NCBI GenBank assembly: GCA_026874595.1
Contig: CM049317.1
Coordinates: forward strand, 63,089,118-63,153,117
Reading direction: 5' to 3'
Length of the DNA stretch: 64,000 nt
Source: Sipunculus nudus
Lineage: Eukaryota > Annelida > Sipuncula > Golfingiida > Sipunculidae
The position numbers and the translations under genes are program-made. Under the pieces are notes generated by a model. It was not told the DNA's origin, made no database searches, and saw only the letters and a list, made by a program, of their open reading frames with translations. Shown here piece by piece: positions 50,502 to 62,023 of this stretch; the stretch's first letter is position 1, and every line of letters begins with the position of its first letter.

Positions 50502-52048
50502 TCAGTGTAAATCTAAATCACCCCTGATGATATCAACTATCACTTCTGACACTGTCATGTAGCAAACATCAGTTCCATTTGCAAAGTGAAGTTCAAATTC
50601 ATGTTGTTTTTGACTGTTGTACTGTAACCCAGCAAATACACCCTCACACCATAACTTTTGCCCTTCACTTTCCCAAGCCTGTATGAATGTTTTACTAACT
50701 AAGTCTTGAGGATTTTTCATTATCTGAACCAAGTCCAAGTTACCCTCAGGAATTTCACATCTGATTAAATCTGCCAGATGTGATTTGAGTTGTGTCGCCG
50801 TTGTTTTGCTCATAAGTATTTTATTTTCAACAGCACAATTTAATACTTTGGTTCTCACGTTGATTTGAGACTTTAATGCAGCCACAGAACGTGTTTTATT
50901 CAGTCCCGTGATTTTGCTTTCCATTTCCTCTATATTTTGCCAAAGGCCACCATTCTGAAATAAATTCTCAAACCATGATTCATACTTATTTCTCTCTTTA
51001 TCTTCACGGAGCAACATCTTTTTCCGATCCTGAATCATCTGTTCCTGAACTAACTGGATATTTCGTCGACTCTGTTCCCTGTCTTCTTCAGACACTTCTC
51101 TAGCCTGCTTGATGACCAGCCGAGTGCGTTCTCCCTTTTCTGTTTGGCTTTGCTGTTGGAACCAAGCTCCTGTTTTATTCGTTTTAAACATGACTTTTGC
51201 TTCAACATAGCTGGCCTTTGCACTTGGCGCCCTTGCAATTAACTGGTCTCCCATAGCAAAGTTTCTCTCCCCACTTATGTTGGTTGCACTGCACGACTGT
51301 GCTTGTAGCTGCAGTTGAGGGGATGGATTCCAGAGTATACCGCCAGGAAGTTGATCTGAGCACTGTCGCAGCATGACCTGATGACAAGCAGCACACAAGT
51401 CCTGTAAGAGAAGACGAGTAACTGTATTATTCTTGTTTTCTGTAAGGAGTGCTTCCAACACTGAATCATTTTGAATTGTGACCTCAGAAATCACACACGG
51501 TGGATTTGATTGTAGGAGCGGTGATGCATCAGCAGCCCATGTTTCCAGTTTCTGAACAGCCTCATGGTATTTTGTATTAATATCCAGAATATTTTTATCT
51601 TCCCCAGGAGGCGCATCCATGGACCAGTGACTATTTTACCTAACAGCCCCATAGCCCTTAATGTAATGTTGACAGTATGTATTTTCAGGGCATTGCATAT
51701 GCTACTGTGCACTGCATTCTTGGGTGGAAAGACTGATGAAAAAAAGTCTAATATTGCTGCACTCATATGGTACAGAGCACCACTGTTAAAAAAATAAACA
51801 TGGAACCTGTTCCCAACAAAACGATTATATATATTTGCCTCTGATTTGACAATCCCATTACTTTTCAAATATTGGGACAGTTCCCGTTTACACGAGTATT
51901 TGGTGTCATGGAATATTTTGGAGACAGTTCTTACTAGAGCCTGAGTATTGCTCTCTCCCCTGTGTGTGAAAGGCATTTGTGCTTGCTTTCCAGCTGAGCT
52001 GTTAGTAGCTGGGAAGAAGAGATACCAGCTGGGATGAATTTGGTTCAT
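50502..52048 (-). pseudogene. Frameshifted transposase-like protein of a multicopy animal family
   Basis: Two minus-strand frames join to about 515 codons: an N-terminal part from ATG 52,048 (PFTHRGESNTQALVRTVSK, then GNRFHVYFFNSGA and RAMGLLGKIVTGPWM) and a C-terminal part to the stop at 50,502 (DKNILDINTKYHEAV, DLCAACHQVMLRQ, a TNISGERNFAMGDQLIA motif, VMFKTNKTGAW, then a charged coiled-coil-like stretch). The order matches my recollection of a large family of uncharacterised proteins in fish, cnidarians and molluscs that resemble transposases of RNase H fold; that link is recalled, not searched. The frames switch at a four-base homopolymer, 51,602-51,605: one base appears to be missing there, since motifs continue smoothly across it. 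The upstream part of the family is absent. The ATG is 102 bp from the divergent WRN-like start. It is either a young pseudogene or carries an assembly error. Confidence 0.65.
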
Positions 52049-52150
52049 TTATACAGCTGTATATTTATACAGCTATATTTTTTGTCATTGCAGGTTTCAA
52101 ATTAGGATGTCTTCAAGTTAGTGTGGCTTAAATTGCTTCTCAGTCAACCT

Positions 52151-52390
52151 ATGGCCACTTCTGAAAGGGATCAGTGTGTGCACAATGATCAGTGTTCTGG
52201 CAAGGATCAGGGATCTGACAAGGATCAGGCACTTGGCAGGGATCAAGAACCTAGCATGAATCAGGCTCATAGCAGGGATCATGGTCCTGTTAAGGATCAG
52301 TGTAGAGTGAAACCCAAGAGGAAGAGGAAATTACCAGCCTGGATGACAGGGGGCACTGGTAACACCACAAATTCTAAAGTACATGATGGG
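52151..52390 (+). CDS. WRN: Werner-type 3'-5' exonuclease gene, coding exon 1
   Basis: The ATG at 52,151 starts a frame read MATSERDQCVHNDQCSG, followed by hexapeptide-like repeats of the pattern (K/R)DQ, then a basic patch and KLPAWM. Human WRN has a comparable basic-CPEWM segment near its N terminus. An upstream in-frame GTG is not a credible start, and TTTTTGTCATTGCAG at about 52,080-52,094 could be the acceptor of a 5' UTR exon. The exon must end in phase 0 to join exon 2: GGG|GTACAG (exon end 52,390) or AAA|GTACAT (exon end 52,378) both fit. The repeats come from an 18 bp AAGGATCAG-type tandem repeat. Function is known from the family: genome maintenance in the nucleus through the exonuclease encoded downstream. 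Confidence 0.7.
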
Positions 52391-53281
52391 GTACAGTATT
52401 TTTGTGTCAGTTAGCACTTCTAGTTATATCTGAGTTCCTTTTCAGGTTCATTCATGAATTACTTAGGAAAGTATCAAGAATTATTTTACCATTAAATGTG
52501 ACAAGAGGAATAGAAAAGAATTAAAATAGAAAAATCATTTTCAGCATGAATATTACTGATAAAACTAATAATTTCTAAAATAAAAAAAGAATCACACTGT
52601 TAAAATTTATGAATTATTTAGAACTTTAATATTAGCATGTATACTTGATAAACTGGATAAAAAGCATTGTTTTCACCACTTATAATACTTTAACAGGGCA
52701 ACTACCAGGGTTACAACTAAAGCCATTTATGTGCACTTTCTTTGGAGATGATGTGATTTCTGGCTTAATCTCTGTACAGATTAATGAACACTAGGTAATT
52801 CATTTTTTTTAGAAAAGTTTTTATAATGCCTCTGTGATAGATGTATGAGCTTGTTTTATCTGCAGGATCTTAGTAAACACAGCAATATTGAAAAACATAT
52901 ATGTAATATATGTAATCCTAGGTGGTTGATTGCATATATATGCAAGGTCACTGAATGCAAAACACCCGTTGCAAAACTCAGCTTCATCTGACTTTGCTGC
53001 CATGTGTCCATGTTGTATGTATTTTGATGATTTTGACGGACCCCCACATGTTTTAAACACATAGATTTAAACCAAACAAACCCTATTTGTGGTTGGATCA
53101 GCGTTTTCTGGAGTATTTAATAAAAGTTTCAACTGACTATATTGAATTAATGTCAGATGTTGGAATAGGCACCTTTGAGGTCTCACTTGAAAAATACCAT
53201 ATTAAACCTCTTGCTTTGTGCTTTTCTATAATGAATGAGCATGACTGTTTCTGAACTCTATATGTATACATTTTATTGTAG

Positions 53282-53394
53282 AATGAGGAGAAAAATGCAA
53301 CAACATTGCTGAATCTTCCTGACTACCAGTTTGATGGCCGGATCACTTATATCTACAGGAAAGATCATGCCTCATTACTGTGTGAAGACCTGTT
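53282..53394 (+). CDS. WRN: Werner-type exonuclease gene, coding exon 2
   Basis: Acceptor TTTTATTGTAG (ending 53,281) and donor TT|GTAGGT (53,395) bound a 113 bp exon that reads NEEKNATTLLNLPDYQFDG and ITYIYRKDHASLLCEDL. This aligns with the region just before the human WRN exonuclease domain, which has the same LP, F-G, I-Y and SEDI-like pattern. The exon enters in phase 0 and ends two bases into a leucine codon, completed by the first base of exon 3. At 113 bp it is too short to stand out as an ORF and was found from the homology and splice sites. Confidence 0.8.
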
Positions 53395-53416
53395 GTAGGT
53401 TCCACTGTTTTCAGTT

Positions 53417-53420
<4 letters not shown>

Positions 53421-53453
<33 letters not shown>
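53421..53453. repeat. (AT)n microsatellite in intron 2
   Basis: About 33 bp of AT dinucleotides shortly after the exon 2 donor, followed by TTAATTAATTAATT. Confidence 0.95.
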
Positions 53454-53457
<4 letters not shown>

Positions 53458-53606
53458 TTAATTAATTTGAAATGAGACATTTTATTAGTATAAGGTTCCT
53501 CTATATGTATACGTATACATGATACAGTCATCTTTGTAATGTATTATGGACACCTCATGGATAAGTAAGTCTATTCTTTTACAACTTTTTTTAATAATAC
53601 TTTTTT

Positions 53607-54105
53607 AGCTCAGCTGACTATAAGTCATCTGAGCTATAGTCGTGGTCCTTTTTCCGTCATCCGTCCGTCCGTTAATTAATTTAACACATGTATTAGTTTC
53701 ATAGTTGAGAATACTTTTCTTTTTTCCTGATACCATTAAAAAAAATAAAAATATTTAAATTTTTCCTGTTAGTGCTGTGGATTCAATTTTCACAGCATGT
53801 ACACATTAGCATTTCATCTGTTAAAATCTGAAATTTGAAACTAATTGATCAAAAACTGTAGATTTTATTCAAGTTTCCAGGTACCAAGTCTTCATTGTTC
53901 ACATCAGGTCAGTATAAATGCAGTGTACTGGGCAGTTACATAATACCTTCAGGTCTGACCTACTGCCACTGTGAGTGTCTGGGTCAGGCTGGGTCAGTCA
54001 GTAATGACCAGAGAGCCTCTCTTTCTCTCTCTCTTTTTCTCTGTCTCTCTCTGGCAGTCCAGCTCTCTCTTTCTCTCTCTCTCTCTCTCTTTCTCTCTCT
54101 TTCTT

Positions 54106-54147
<42 letters not shown>

Positions 54148-54156
54148 CTCTGCTTT
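53607..54156. mobile_element. Internally deleted short copy of the AGCTCAGCTGACT repeat family
   Basis: It begins with the terminal hairpin AGCTCAGCTGACT ATA AGTCATCTGAGCT and the GTCCGTCC block, then jumps directly to sequence equivalent to copy A from about 40,395 (AGTTTCATAGTTGAGAATAC) up to the CT tract. The CT tract is expanded to 54,009-54,145 and is followed at once by another left end at 54,159. Confidence 0.75.
54009..54145. repeat. (CT)n-rich microsatellite
   Basis: About 137 bp of CT with TTTCT and GT interruptions, expanded compared with the 24 bp tract at the matching place in copy A (40,731). Confidence 0.95.
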
Positions 54157-57100
54157 TTAGCTCAGCTGACTATAAGTCATCTGAGCTATAGTCGTGGTCC
54201 ATTGTCCGTCGTCCGTCCGTCTGTCTGTTTTGCCTTCCGTCCGTCCGTCTGTCCGTCTGGATGTCCGTCTGTAAGACTGGCACATTTTGACACCATTTGA
54301 CCTACGAATCTGAAATTCGGCATACAGTTAATGTCCCCAAAATCTCCTACCATGCCAAAAATTGGGTCAATATGACTTCGTTCCTTCGAGATATTAAGGA
54401 AAAACTTCAATTTTTTATTAGAAATCTATTTTCACACTTCAGGACTGCCTAATATCAAAACCACTCATCTGGTTTTCTTCATTTTTACCATAAATATTCC
54501 TCTATATGGTTCCTATGTACATGCCAGAAATTAAGTCAGTATTATTTAATTTAAAAAAGTTATGGGCCCAAATATAATGGACTTTGTAAAAAAATGAGGA
54601 AAGATATTTTGTGACTTAAGACCAAAAGTGTTAAAGGTAGGAATTTTTTTTTCAGTAATACTACTTTAAATAATCAAAATTGAATTGTATACCAAAAATT
54701 AGATAAAAATCTGTTAAATTTTTTTAAATATTGGCAAAAATATAAAATTGGTACCTTAAATTTTGCCCAAGTTTGACCATGGCACGTTTTTTTCCTGTAA
54801 CTGCTGTGGATTTAATTTTCAAAGCATGTTTTTGTTACCATTTCAACTGTTAAAACAAAAAATTTGAAACCAGTTGATCAAAAACTGTAGATTTTATTCA
54901 AGTTTTAAAGCACCATGTCATATATTGTTTACACCAAGCTAGTGTTATGCAGTTTACTAGAGCTCAGCTCCCCAGCTTCAGCTCTAAGTTCCTTAAATTT
55001 TGCACACAGTTAGAAATCCCCCAATTCCTCTACCATACTAAAAGTTTGGTCACTAGGACTGCATTCCTTCGAGATATTAAGAAAAACCTCCATTATTCCA
55101 TTAAAACCAGATTGTTACACTTTAAGATTGCCTAATATCAAAACCACTGATCTGACTTTGATAATATATAATATACATATTTTTCTATACATTCGCTATG
55201 CATATGCCAGAAATGATGTCAGTATCGTGTAACTGTTTTAAGTTCTAGGCCCAACCATAATGCACTTTGTAAAAAATCAAGAAATATATTTACTCTCTTA
55301 ACATGAAAATTGCTGAAGGTAGACATTTTTTGCTAGGGATATAACATTATTTAATCAAGATTCAATTGTATTCCCAAAATTAGTTCTGAATTTTTCAAAT
55401 TTTATAAGTTATTGGCATATATATAAAATCAGTACCTTAAATTTTGCCCAACTTTGGCCATGACATGTTTTTTCCCTGTAAGCACTGTTGATTTAATTTT
55501 CATATCTTGCACTGGTAAGGATTTAAGCTTCTAAATTCTGAAGTTGTAAAAGGAATTGGTCAAAAACTAGCTTTTATGAAAGTTTTTATGAGACCATATC
55601 ACACCTTGGCTGTACTGAAGCCCCTCTTTTATGTCCCCACATTGACCTTTCAGGCCAATTATGCATGCTTGAAGCGAGGCACTCTGCAGCCAGCCAGCTC
55701 TTGGGTGGCTTCAACTGGATCTAACTGTCCAACCCCCTCCACTAGTATTTGTTTAGGCCATAAACATAACAGTAAACTTTTTTTTAATATTTGGTTTATG
55801 ATAAGAACTTAAAAAAATAAATGGAAAAGGAATTTATAGTTAATGAGTTACAGGGGATTACCTTGCAATTACTGATCATTTATGGATCTTTCATGGATGG
55901 CCAAAATTGTATTTCAAATAACACCATGCAGTCACCATTGGGTATTTTTCATTTCAACCATAAAAATGAAAAATAAATAATTAAAATAAATTGTTGTTTA
56001 CTATTAGGGATTATATGAAGCAAGATAATGATAGACAAGGATGCAGTTGATTATATTAAATTAATCTAAATTTCCAGGTCTTTTCCAGGCCTTTAACTTG
56101 TTGGTTTATATTTATTACAAAATTAAAATAATAAATAAATATGTCAAAAATTTAAAATATTACTCAGACAAGTTTTCATTAAAGATTTTAATTTGTTTGA
56201 CTTATAACTCATGGTTGTATCAGTTGTTACATGAGACTGGCTAAATAATCAAAATTTTTATTGCTGGTCCTTTATTTCAGTTCATAAAATTAAACATTCC
56301 CAACTCCAGTTTGCTCCTGGTATGATATATTGGGTGTTTTGATCCTTGGATAAATTTTAACACATGTATTAGTTTTATAGCTGAGAATACTTTTCTTTTT
56401 TCCCTGATACCATTTAAAAAAATATAAATATTCAAATTTTTCCTGTTAGTGCTGTGGATATAATTTTCACAGCATGTACACATTAACATTTCATCTGTTA
56501 AAATCTGAAATTTGAAACCAATTGATCAAAAACTGTAGATTTTATTCAAGTTTCCAGGTACCATGTCTTCATTGTTTGCATCAGATCAGTATAAATGCAG
56601 TGTACTGGGAAGTTACATAACACCTTCAGGTCTGACCTAATGCCACTGTGAGTGTCTGGGTCAGGCTGGGTCAGGCAGTAATTACCAGAGAGCCTCTCTT
56701 TCTCTCTCTCTCTCTGGCAGTCTAGGTCTCTCTTTCTCTCTCTTTCTCTCCTCTGCTTTTTCTCTTTTCTTTCTCCATCTCTCTTTCTCTCTCTCTCTGT
56801 CTCTCTCTCCTTAATTGCCTCCCTTCCTCCCTCCGTCCCATTCTGTTGACAGGTACTATAAACTAGATACATTAGCTATAAATGTTGATGCAATTTAGAA
56901 ATGTGAATCAACTGAAATACTCACAATCGCATGTATGTTATACTGTAAATTTATAGTAACATTCGTAAACCTTGATAAAAATTATGTAATGAAAAAAGGA
57001 ATAAATGCAAATATTGTTAATTTTTTATTGGCTCAGTAGAATGGGGAAAAAAATGATTTGCTTTGTTTCTCCATCTTTCTGCCTGTTTTAAATATTTAAT

Positions 57101-58175
57101 GTTCATGAACAAACTTTTTTTTATATAAGCACTGTTGAATTAAATTTCATATCCTGTATGTATATGCAAGGGTGTTGTAACTCTCACCATCCCCTTCTTC
57201 ATCCCACTAAGGCTTTGCTCCTTGGCACTGTGAACAATAGTTCTATGGCTATAGCATAAAATTTAATAATTAAAGACATATCTACAGAGAGACAGAGGCG
57301 TTGTAACTCTGATCATAACACAACCCCCCCCCCCCCCCATCAAGTCATTGCACCTGTGGAGTGGGGACGTTATGGCAACTGTATACATATAAAATTGATA
57401 AAAAAGGTTTACCAAATAAATTGGATCTCATCAGACAAATGTGTAAACTGATGAACTGTCAACAGCTTATCAAAAATGTAACCAATGGAAAGGCATGGTC
57501 AGATCTCAAATATTATTTGCAACATTTTCTTCAATCATATAAACCAATCATGGCCCAAATTACCTCTTCCTCTCAAACTTTATCTACATTTCATCATATT
57601 TTTAATATTTTAACCTTCTAGGTGGTTCAGTACTGTTGACCATTTGTCCATAGGTACCTATGTATATACCAGAAATTATGTCAATATTGTGTAATATGTA
57701 GACGTGAGGGTCATCAAAATAATGTACCTTGTCAAGACAGATCTTGTCAAGATATCATGTCATACAGTCACAGATTCATAAAATCCCTCATCAGCAAAGT
57801 TAATCATTACCTTGTATCTGTCAAATTGAAAGCTTGCAGTTTTCCATACACTATAGATCCTTCAACAAATAGCCTTATCATCATTATACCACTGCTTAGT
57901 ATACTGTCATTGCATTCATATTTACTCAAACAAATTGTTTTTTTTTACCCCTCCCTAATAAATAAAAAATAAACCACTATATTTTACTCCATATTAATCC
58001 ATCAGTCAGATTATTTCATATATCATTTACTCACATATTACATTATATTCCTTTATAAAAGCCCAACATGACCATGATATTCATAAGCTTTTTCTACTCA
58101 ATATAGTATAACAATGGTGATACATTTATAGTCCAATCATGATCAGCTGAGCGCTGTGACCCATGGGTCCCTTGT
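54157..58175. mobile_element. Copy B of the interspersed repeat, ~4 kb, in WRN intron 2
   Basis: It has the same left hairpin (54,159) and the same right end, GATCAGCTGAGCGCTGTGAC then CCATGGGTCCCTTGTTTT (58,143-58,175), as copy A. 54,159-55,500 resembles the left part of copy A, and also contains a second GAGATATTAAG/CCTAATATCAAAACCACT block (about 55,067-55,147), so part of the interior is duplicated. 56,360-58,175 matches 40,388-42,120 closely, including the CT tract (56,694-56,812), the poly-C run (about 57,325) and the 86-codon ORF at 57,361-57,621. No coding domain was recognised. Confidence 0.75.
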
Positions 58176-59532
58176 TTTCACATGGCAGTTGCAAAATGAC
58201 CCTATATTATGTGTTAACTAGCTGATAGACCCTGTATACCGGGCTTATTACCGGGGTTGGGGAGATTTATTAACTGAGATGTGAAATGTTGGCTCATTTT
58301 TTCTTATTCTAAAAGTTAACAGAAATTAAAGGTTTTCAGTGGGAAACTGTCTTCATAAGATATGTATAAACATTTTGGCATGACTGCAGAATAACTCACG
58401 CACCTCTCTGAGGCACAACACTTCTGTGAACAGAAAACGTTTCTATGTACAGGTGCTTGTATCTTAATTTTGCCACTTACTTTTAAATTACATGAATCCT
58501 TAACATCATACTGTCTGTCCGTATAAATTCATAATCTGGTGGAGACAGTGCGTGAGTGATCCTGCAGTCGCTCCAAAATTTTTAACATTTATTTTGTGGT
58601 TCTGTACTCGTGGCAAGAAATTTATACCCCTGTATGTTTACCTTGATGACCTGGCAAGTGATGGTGTTGACATTGCGAAATGGAATGAGACGCGCGGGCA
58701 TTCAGGTTTTCGATAATATTTGACTGGGTTCTATCGGTGCACGTATAAAGATTAGGTTGATGTGAGGAACACATGAAAAATTTATTAAATGTACGTTGCA
58801 ACGAAACTGTTCCTGAAGAAAGAAACAGAAGTATGCATACCTCGTAAGTAGGGTCCGTATTCATTTTCAACAGCCGCAATGTTTTTTTTTTTTTTCATTG
58901 TATCAGACAAATGTTGAGGCCTGAAACCCCAGACACCACTCCACCCCATCCCACGCCTGTTCCTGAAACTGGGACCTTGAATTAGGTTTTGTCATTAGTC
59001 CTCCAGGGTTGAACTCTCCATTTCATGAAGCGAGAAACATGTGTTTTTCTCTTTTACTGGCCACGCACGTGGGTCAAATCCCTCATGGAAAGCAAGGGTT
59101 ATTCATATGAACAATAGTCCTTAGTGTTAGAGGTTAACTGACCACTATGCACGCATTCCGGTGATTGCTGAAGACAGTTCGGCTGTGCTCGGTAAAAAAA
59201 CGGAAAAATCACTCAAAATCATACATATATTAAAAATTATTTCTTTTCATATCGCCTATGTCACTGCGGGGATAATAACCTTTAAAATGATGTATGGCAC
59301 AGTATTGTACACAGCGCGGTTTTAGAGAACATTGCGAACAAACGTGAACTGAATTCCTTTTATAAGTATTAGATAGTGAACAAAAATATCTACTCATTTG
59401 ATATTCCATTTGGTCCTCTTCAGATATGTAAGATTTTGCATGTGTATTAAAGGTCTTATAATAATGTATACATGCTCAGTGTGGGTCACTTGGGTTGAGA
59501 GTTCTTGTCAAACAGTGAGAGGTGTTTGGAGA
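58176..59532. other. Intron 2 sequence, nothing recognised
   Basis: No conserved exon or repeat boundary was seen. A poly-T run lies near 58,886. ORFs here (58,622-58,879 and 59,398-59,583) have no recognisable content. Confidence 0.5.
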
Positions 59533-59978
59533 TACAGTCGGTCCTGTGTAATTGTGTATTGTATAATTGTATATCCTATTTAATTGTATTAAATAGTGAA
59601 AATTGAAATCTATTCCCTTGTTTTAAACATTAAATTCTCCATTTTATGAATATTTGATAAATGTATGTACATCAGTCAATTGTATAGTAAAATCAATAAG
59701 AAAAGCAATAAGAAAAGCAAACAGGTATAGAGTGCAAAATTTATAATAAAAGCTTTATAAACCAATGAACTAAAACATTATTAAAAGAAAAATTAAAAAA
59801 TAGATATTGAGGATGCTCTGAATAATAGGAAAAAACATGCAAGCCATCTGATGGCAATTCATAGTATCATAATTACGGCTACAACCTAGAAGATTGTCAC
59901 CCCCTTTCTTTTGGCAGCTCAATTAATGAATATTATAAGTTGATAAATATGTAAATCAGTTCAACAGGACCGACTGTA
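59533..59978. mobile_element. ~442 bp pogo/Tigger-like MITE in WRN intron 2
   Basis: CAGTCGGTCCTGT (59,535-59,547) and its inverse ACAGGACCGACTG (59,964-59,976) form terminal inverted repeats, each flanked by TA (59,533-59,534 and 59,977-59,978). Ends of the CAGTCG type with a TA target are typical of pogo/Tigger elements within Tc1/mariner. The interior is AT-rich and non-coding. Its right end lies 100 bp before the exon 3 acceptor. Confidence 0.75.
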
Positions 59979-60078
59979 CTGTTGTGTGTACAAACAGAGA
60001 CAAGCAGGGTTAGAAACATGACCTCCACCAACTGCATTATCACATGTTTAATAAAATACACTATTTGTTTTTTTACAG

Positions 60079-60230
60079 AGAGCAGGTGGAAACTGGTTGT
60101 AGGACAGTGGTGGGACTGGACCTGGAGTGGACGGTGCTGTACCAGCGTGGCGTGGAACCTAAAACAGCCCTCCTGCAGCTGTGTATGCCTGACAAACACT
60201 GCTACCTCTTTCACCTAGCTGTCATAGGGT
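60079..60230 (+). CDS. WRN: Werner-type exonuclease gene, coding exon 3 (motif Exo I)
   Basis: Acceptor TTTTTTTACAG (ending 60,078) and donor T|GTGAGT (60,231) bound 152 bp. The translation runs EQVETGCRTVVGLDLEW and then LYQRGVEPKTALLQLC and CYLFHLAVIG, matching the WRN exonuclease far better than EXD2 (human WRN has FDMEW, LYNRG, ALIQLC and CYLFH). The Asp and Glu of LDLEW (about residues 132 and 134) are the metal-binding DxE of the DEDDy exonuclease family (D82 and E84 in human WRN). The splice phase matches exon 2. The exons holding the other catalytic residues, and the RecQ helicase if present, were not found before 64,000, so the gene continues beyond the window. A helicase-less WRN exonuclease cannot be excluded. 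Confidence 0.88.
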
Positions 60231-62023
60231 GTGAGTACAATTGCCTCAACCATGAACTCTGTGTGACCTCAATTGCATATTCATTCAATGAATAATCATG
60301 AGCATAGCAGTTGCGAGCAACCAATCAAGTTACTGTTTTCAGTGTAAACAGTTCATCACCCGACAAGTGCAAAAGTTGCATAATTTAGGCTACTTTCCTA
60401 AACAGAATGTCACTTGTGGTCTGTACCAATACCCCTGTCTGCATGATTTTCTGGGATTATGTTCTTATACAAAGGAGACAATATAAAAAAGATAGACCAA
60501 AGGTTTCAGGAGCTATTCTGCCCACTGCAGGGTGAATAATAATGTCTTACCTTGTCCTGAATTTGTATGGGATGAATAATCCAATACATGGCTAAAAACA
60601 CTTCACAATGATTGCGATATTTTCATCACTGGAGAATGGAGAATGGATAAAACATTTCCAGCTGATGATGTCAGTCTATGCTACATCATATGCGAATGAC
60701 CTCTATGACATCTTTGTGACCAAACTATTGCCTTATAAACAGCTCTTGCAACTATAGGCATTGAATGCCACCTGTGAAGGAGGGATTTGGGGGCTCATAA
60801 CTAGGTCATAGCATACCTAGAGCTGTGGTGGTTAGGTGGTTGCCTACTGTGGTTGCCTTTATATCGGCGGAGTTGTATGTTTGCAGATTTTTTATTTTTA
60901 AAAGTTTCACAGGGTTCCTTTTTTGCACTCTATGATTAGTGTAGTAGCATACTTTATTTATCAAATATGAAACTATAAACTGTAGTGACCAAATAATTTC
61001 ACAAACCGCTTATTTCGCTATTATCAAGGCCTCCTATTTCTCTGTCCAGATATCGCATGTTTGAAGAGTCACTGAGCCGAGCCGACGTGTGTTGGAAACA
61101 TTAAAACTGCTGGCTACAGTTAATTAGTTCAGGACCAAGGCTCTATCGAAAAAACTTGCATGTGATCAGCGATGATGTGAGAAACAAACCCAGTTGTGTC
61201 TACATAACCATGTAATAAGTTTTTAAGTGAAACTGTCTTGATAAGGATACCTTACTCCTGTTAATTTAAAAGACGAGTCACGAGTAATCACCTTCTCAAC
61301 CAACTGTTGTGGGTAGCCCCTTGTTGAGAGATCAAAGGCAGGGATGTGCTCACTGGCAGAATAATTTGGTTCCCCAATTATGTTGCATTACTTCCATAGG
61401 ACTATGAGGGAAAGAAGTAACCGTGTTCAGTCTTTCTCAGTTAAAATCTTGGGCCAAACATCATATTCCATTGTTCAACAGCAACTTGGCCTCATAACGA
61501 ACTGTGACCTTTCAATATATTCAAATATTCATCACTAGCCAATCAAACATCTTTAGGCGCGTCATATGATTTGGTTGTGACATCTGCGTTAGTCCTTTAT
61601 ACAGATACAAGGTGGCGCAACCCTAGCAGCTACGTTCACTGCCTTAGGCCAAACAAAAATTAATTATATGTTTCTCAGGCACCGCCCGAGTAAGTTTAAA
61701 CCCCCCTAGTTTAAACCCCCGTGCCAAACTTTTTTATTGCCCAAGTGTCACATGGTAATATGGTGACGTGCTTGATCGCTACAAAAAATTACTCTATTAC
61801 TCCGGTGTCGCTCAGTTTCCCTCTGAATGATAGTTGACCCATTTTTACCAACACATATACTTAAAAACATTTATAATTTCTCTAACACTTTTGACCAATT
61901 AGACCCCTTACATCTATCTCATATTTCGGTCTATGTGGACGATTTTCTTTAACGGCCGTTACGCGGTGCCAGTGTTCATAGCTGAAGATGTGTCAATAAG
62001 CTTGGTTTCTGTAAAACATATAG
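60231..62023. other. WRN intron 3 sequence, no exon recognised
   Basis: The next expected exonuclease segment, with the VGVGI-type motif of the family, was not seen on the plus strand. A local repeat of GTTTAAACCCCC lies near 61,696-61,722. Confidence 0.5.

Noticed and set aside
53971-54300. Leucine/serine-rich 98-109 aa ORFs
   Set aside because: They are translations of the CT microsatellite and the GTCCGTC block of the interspersed repeat.
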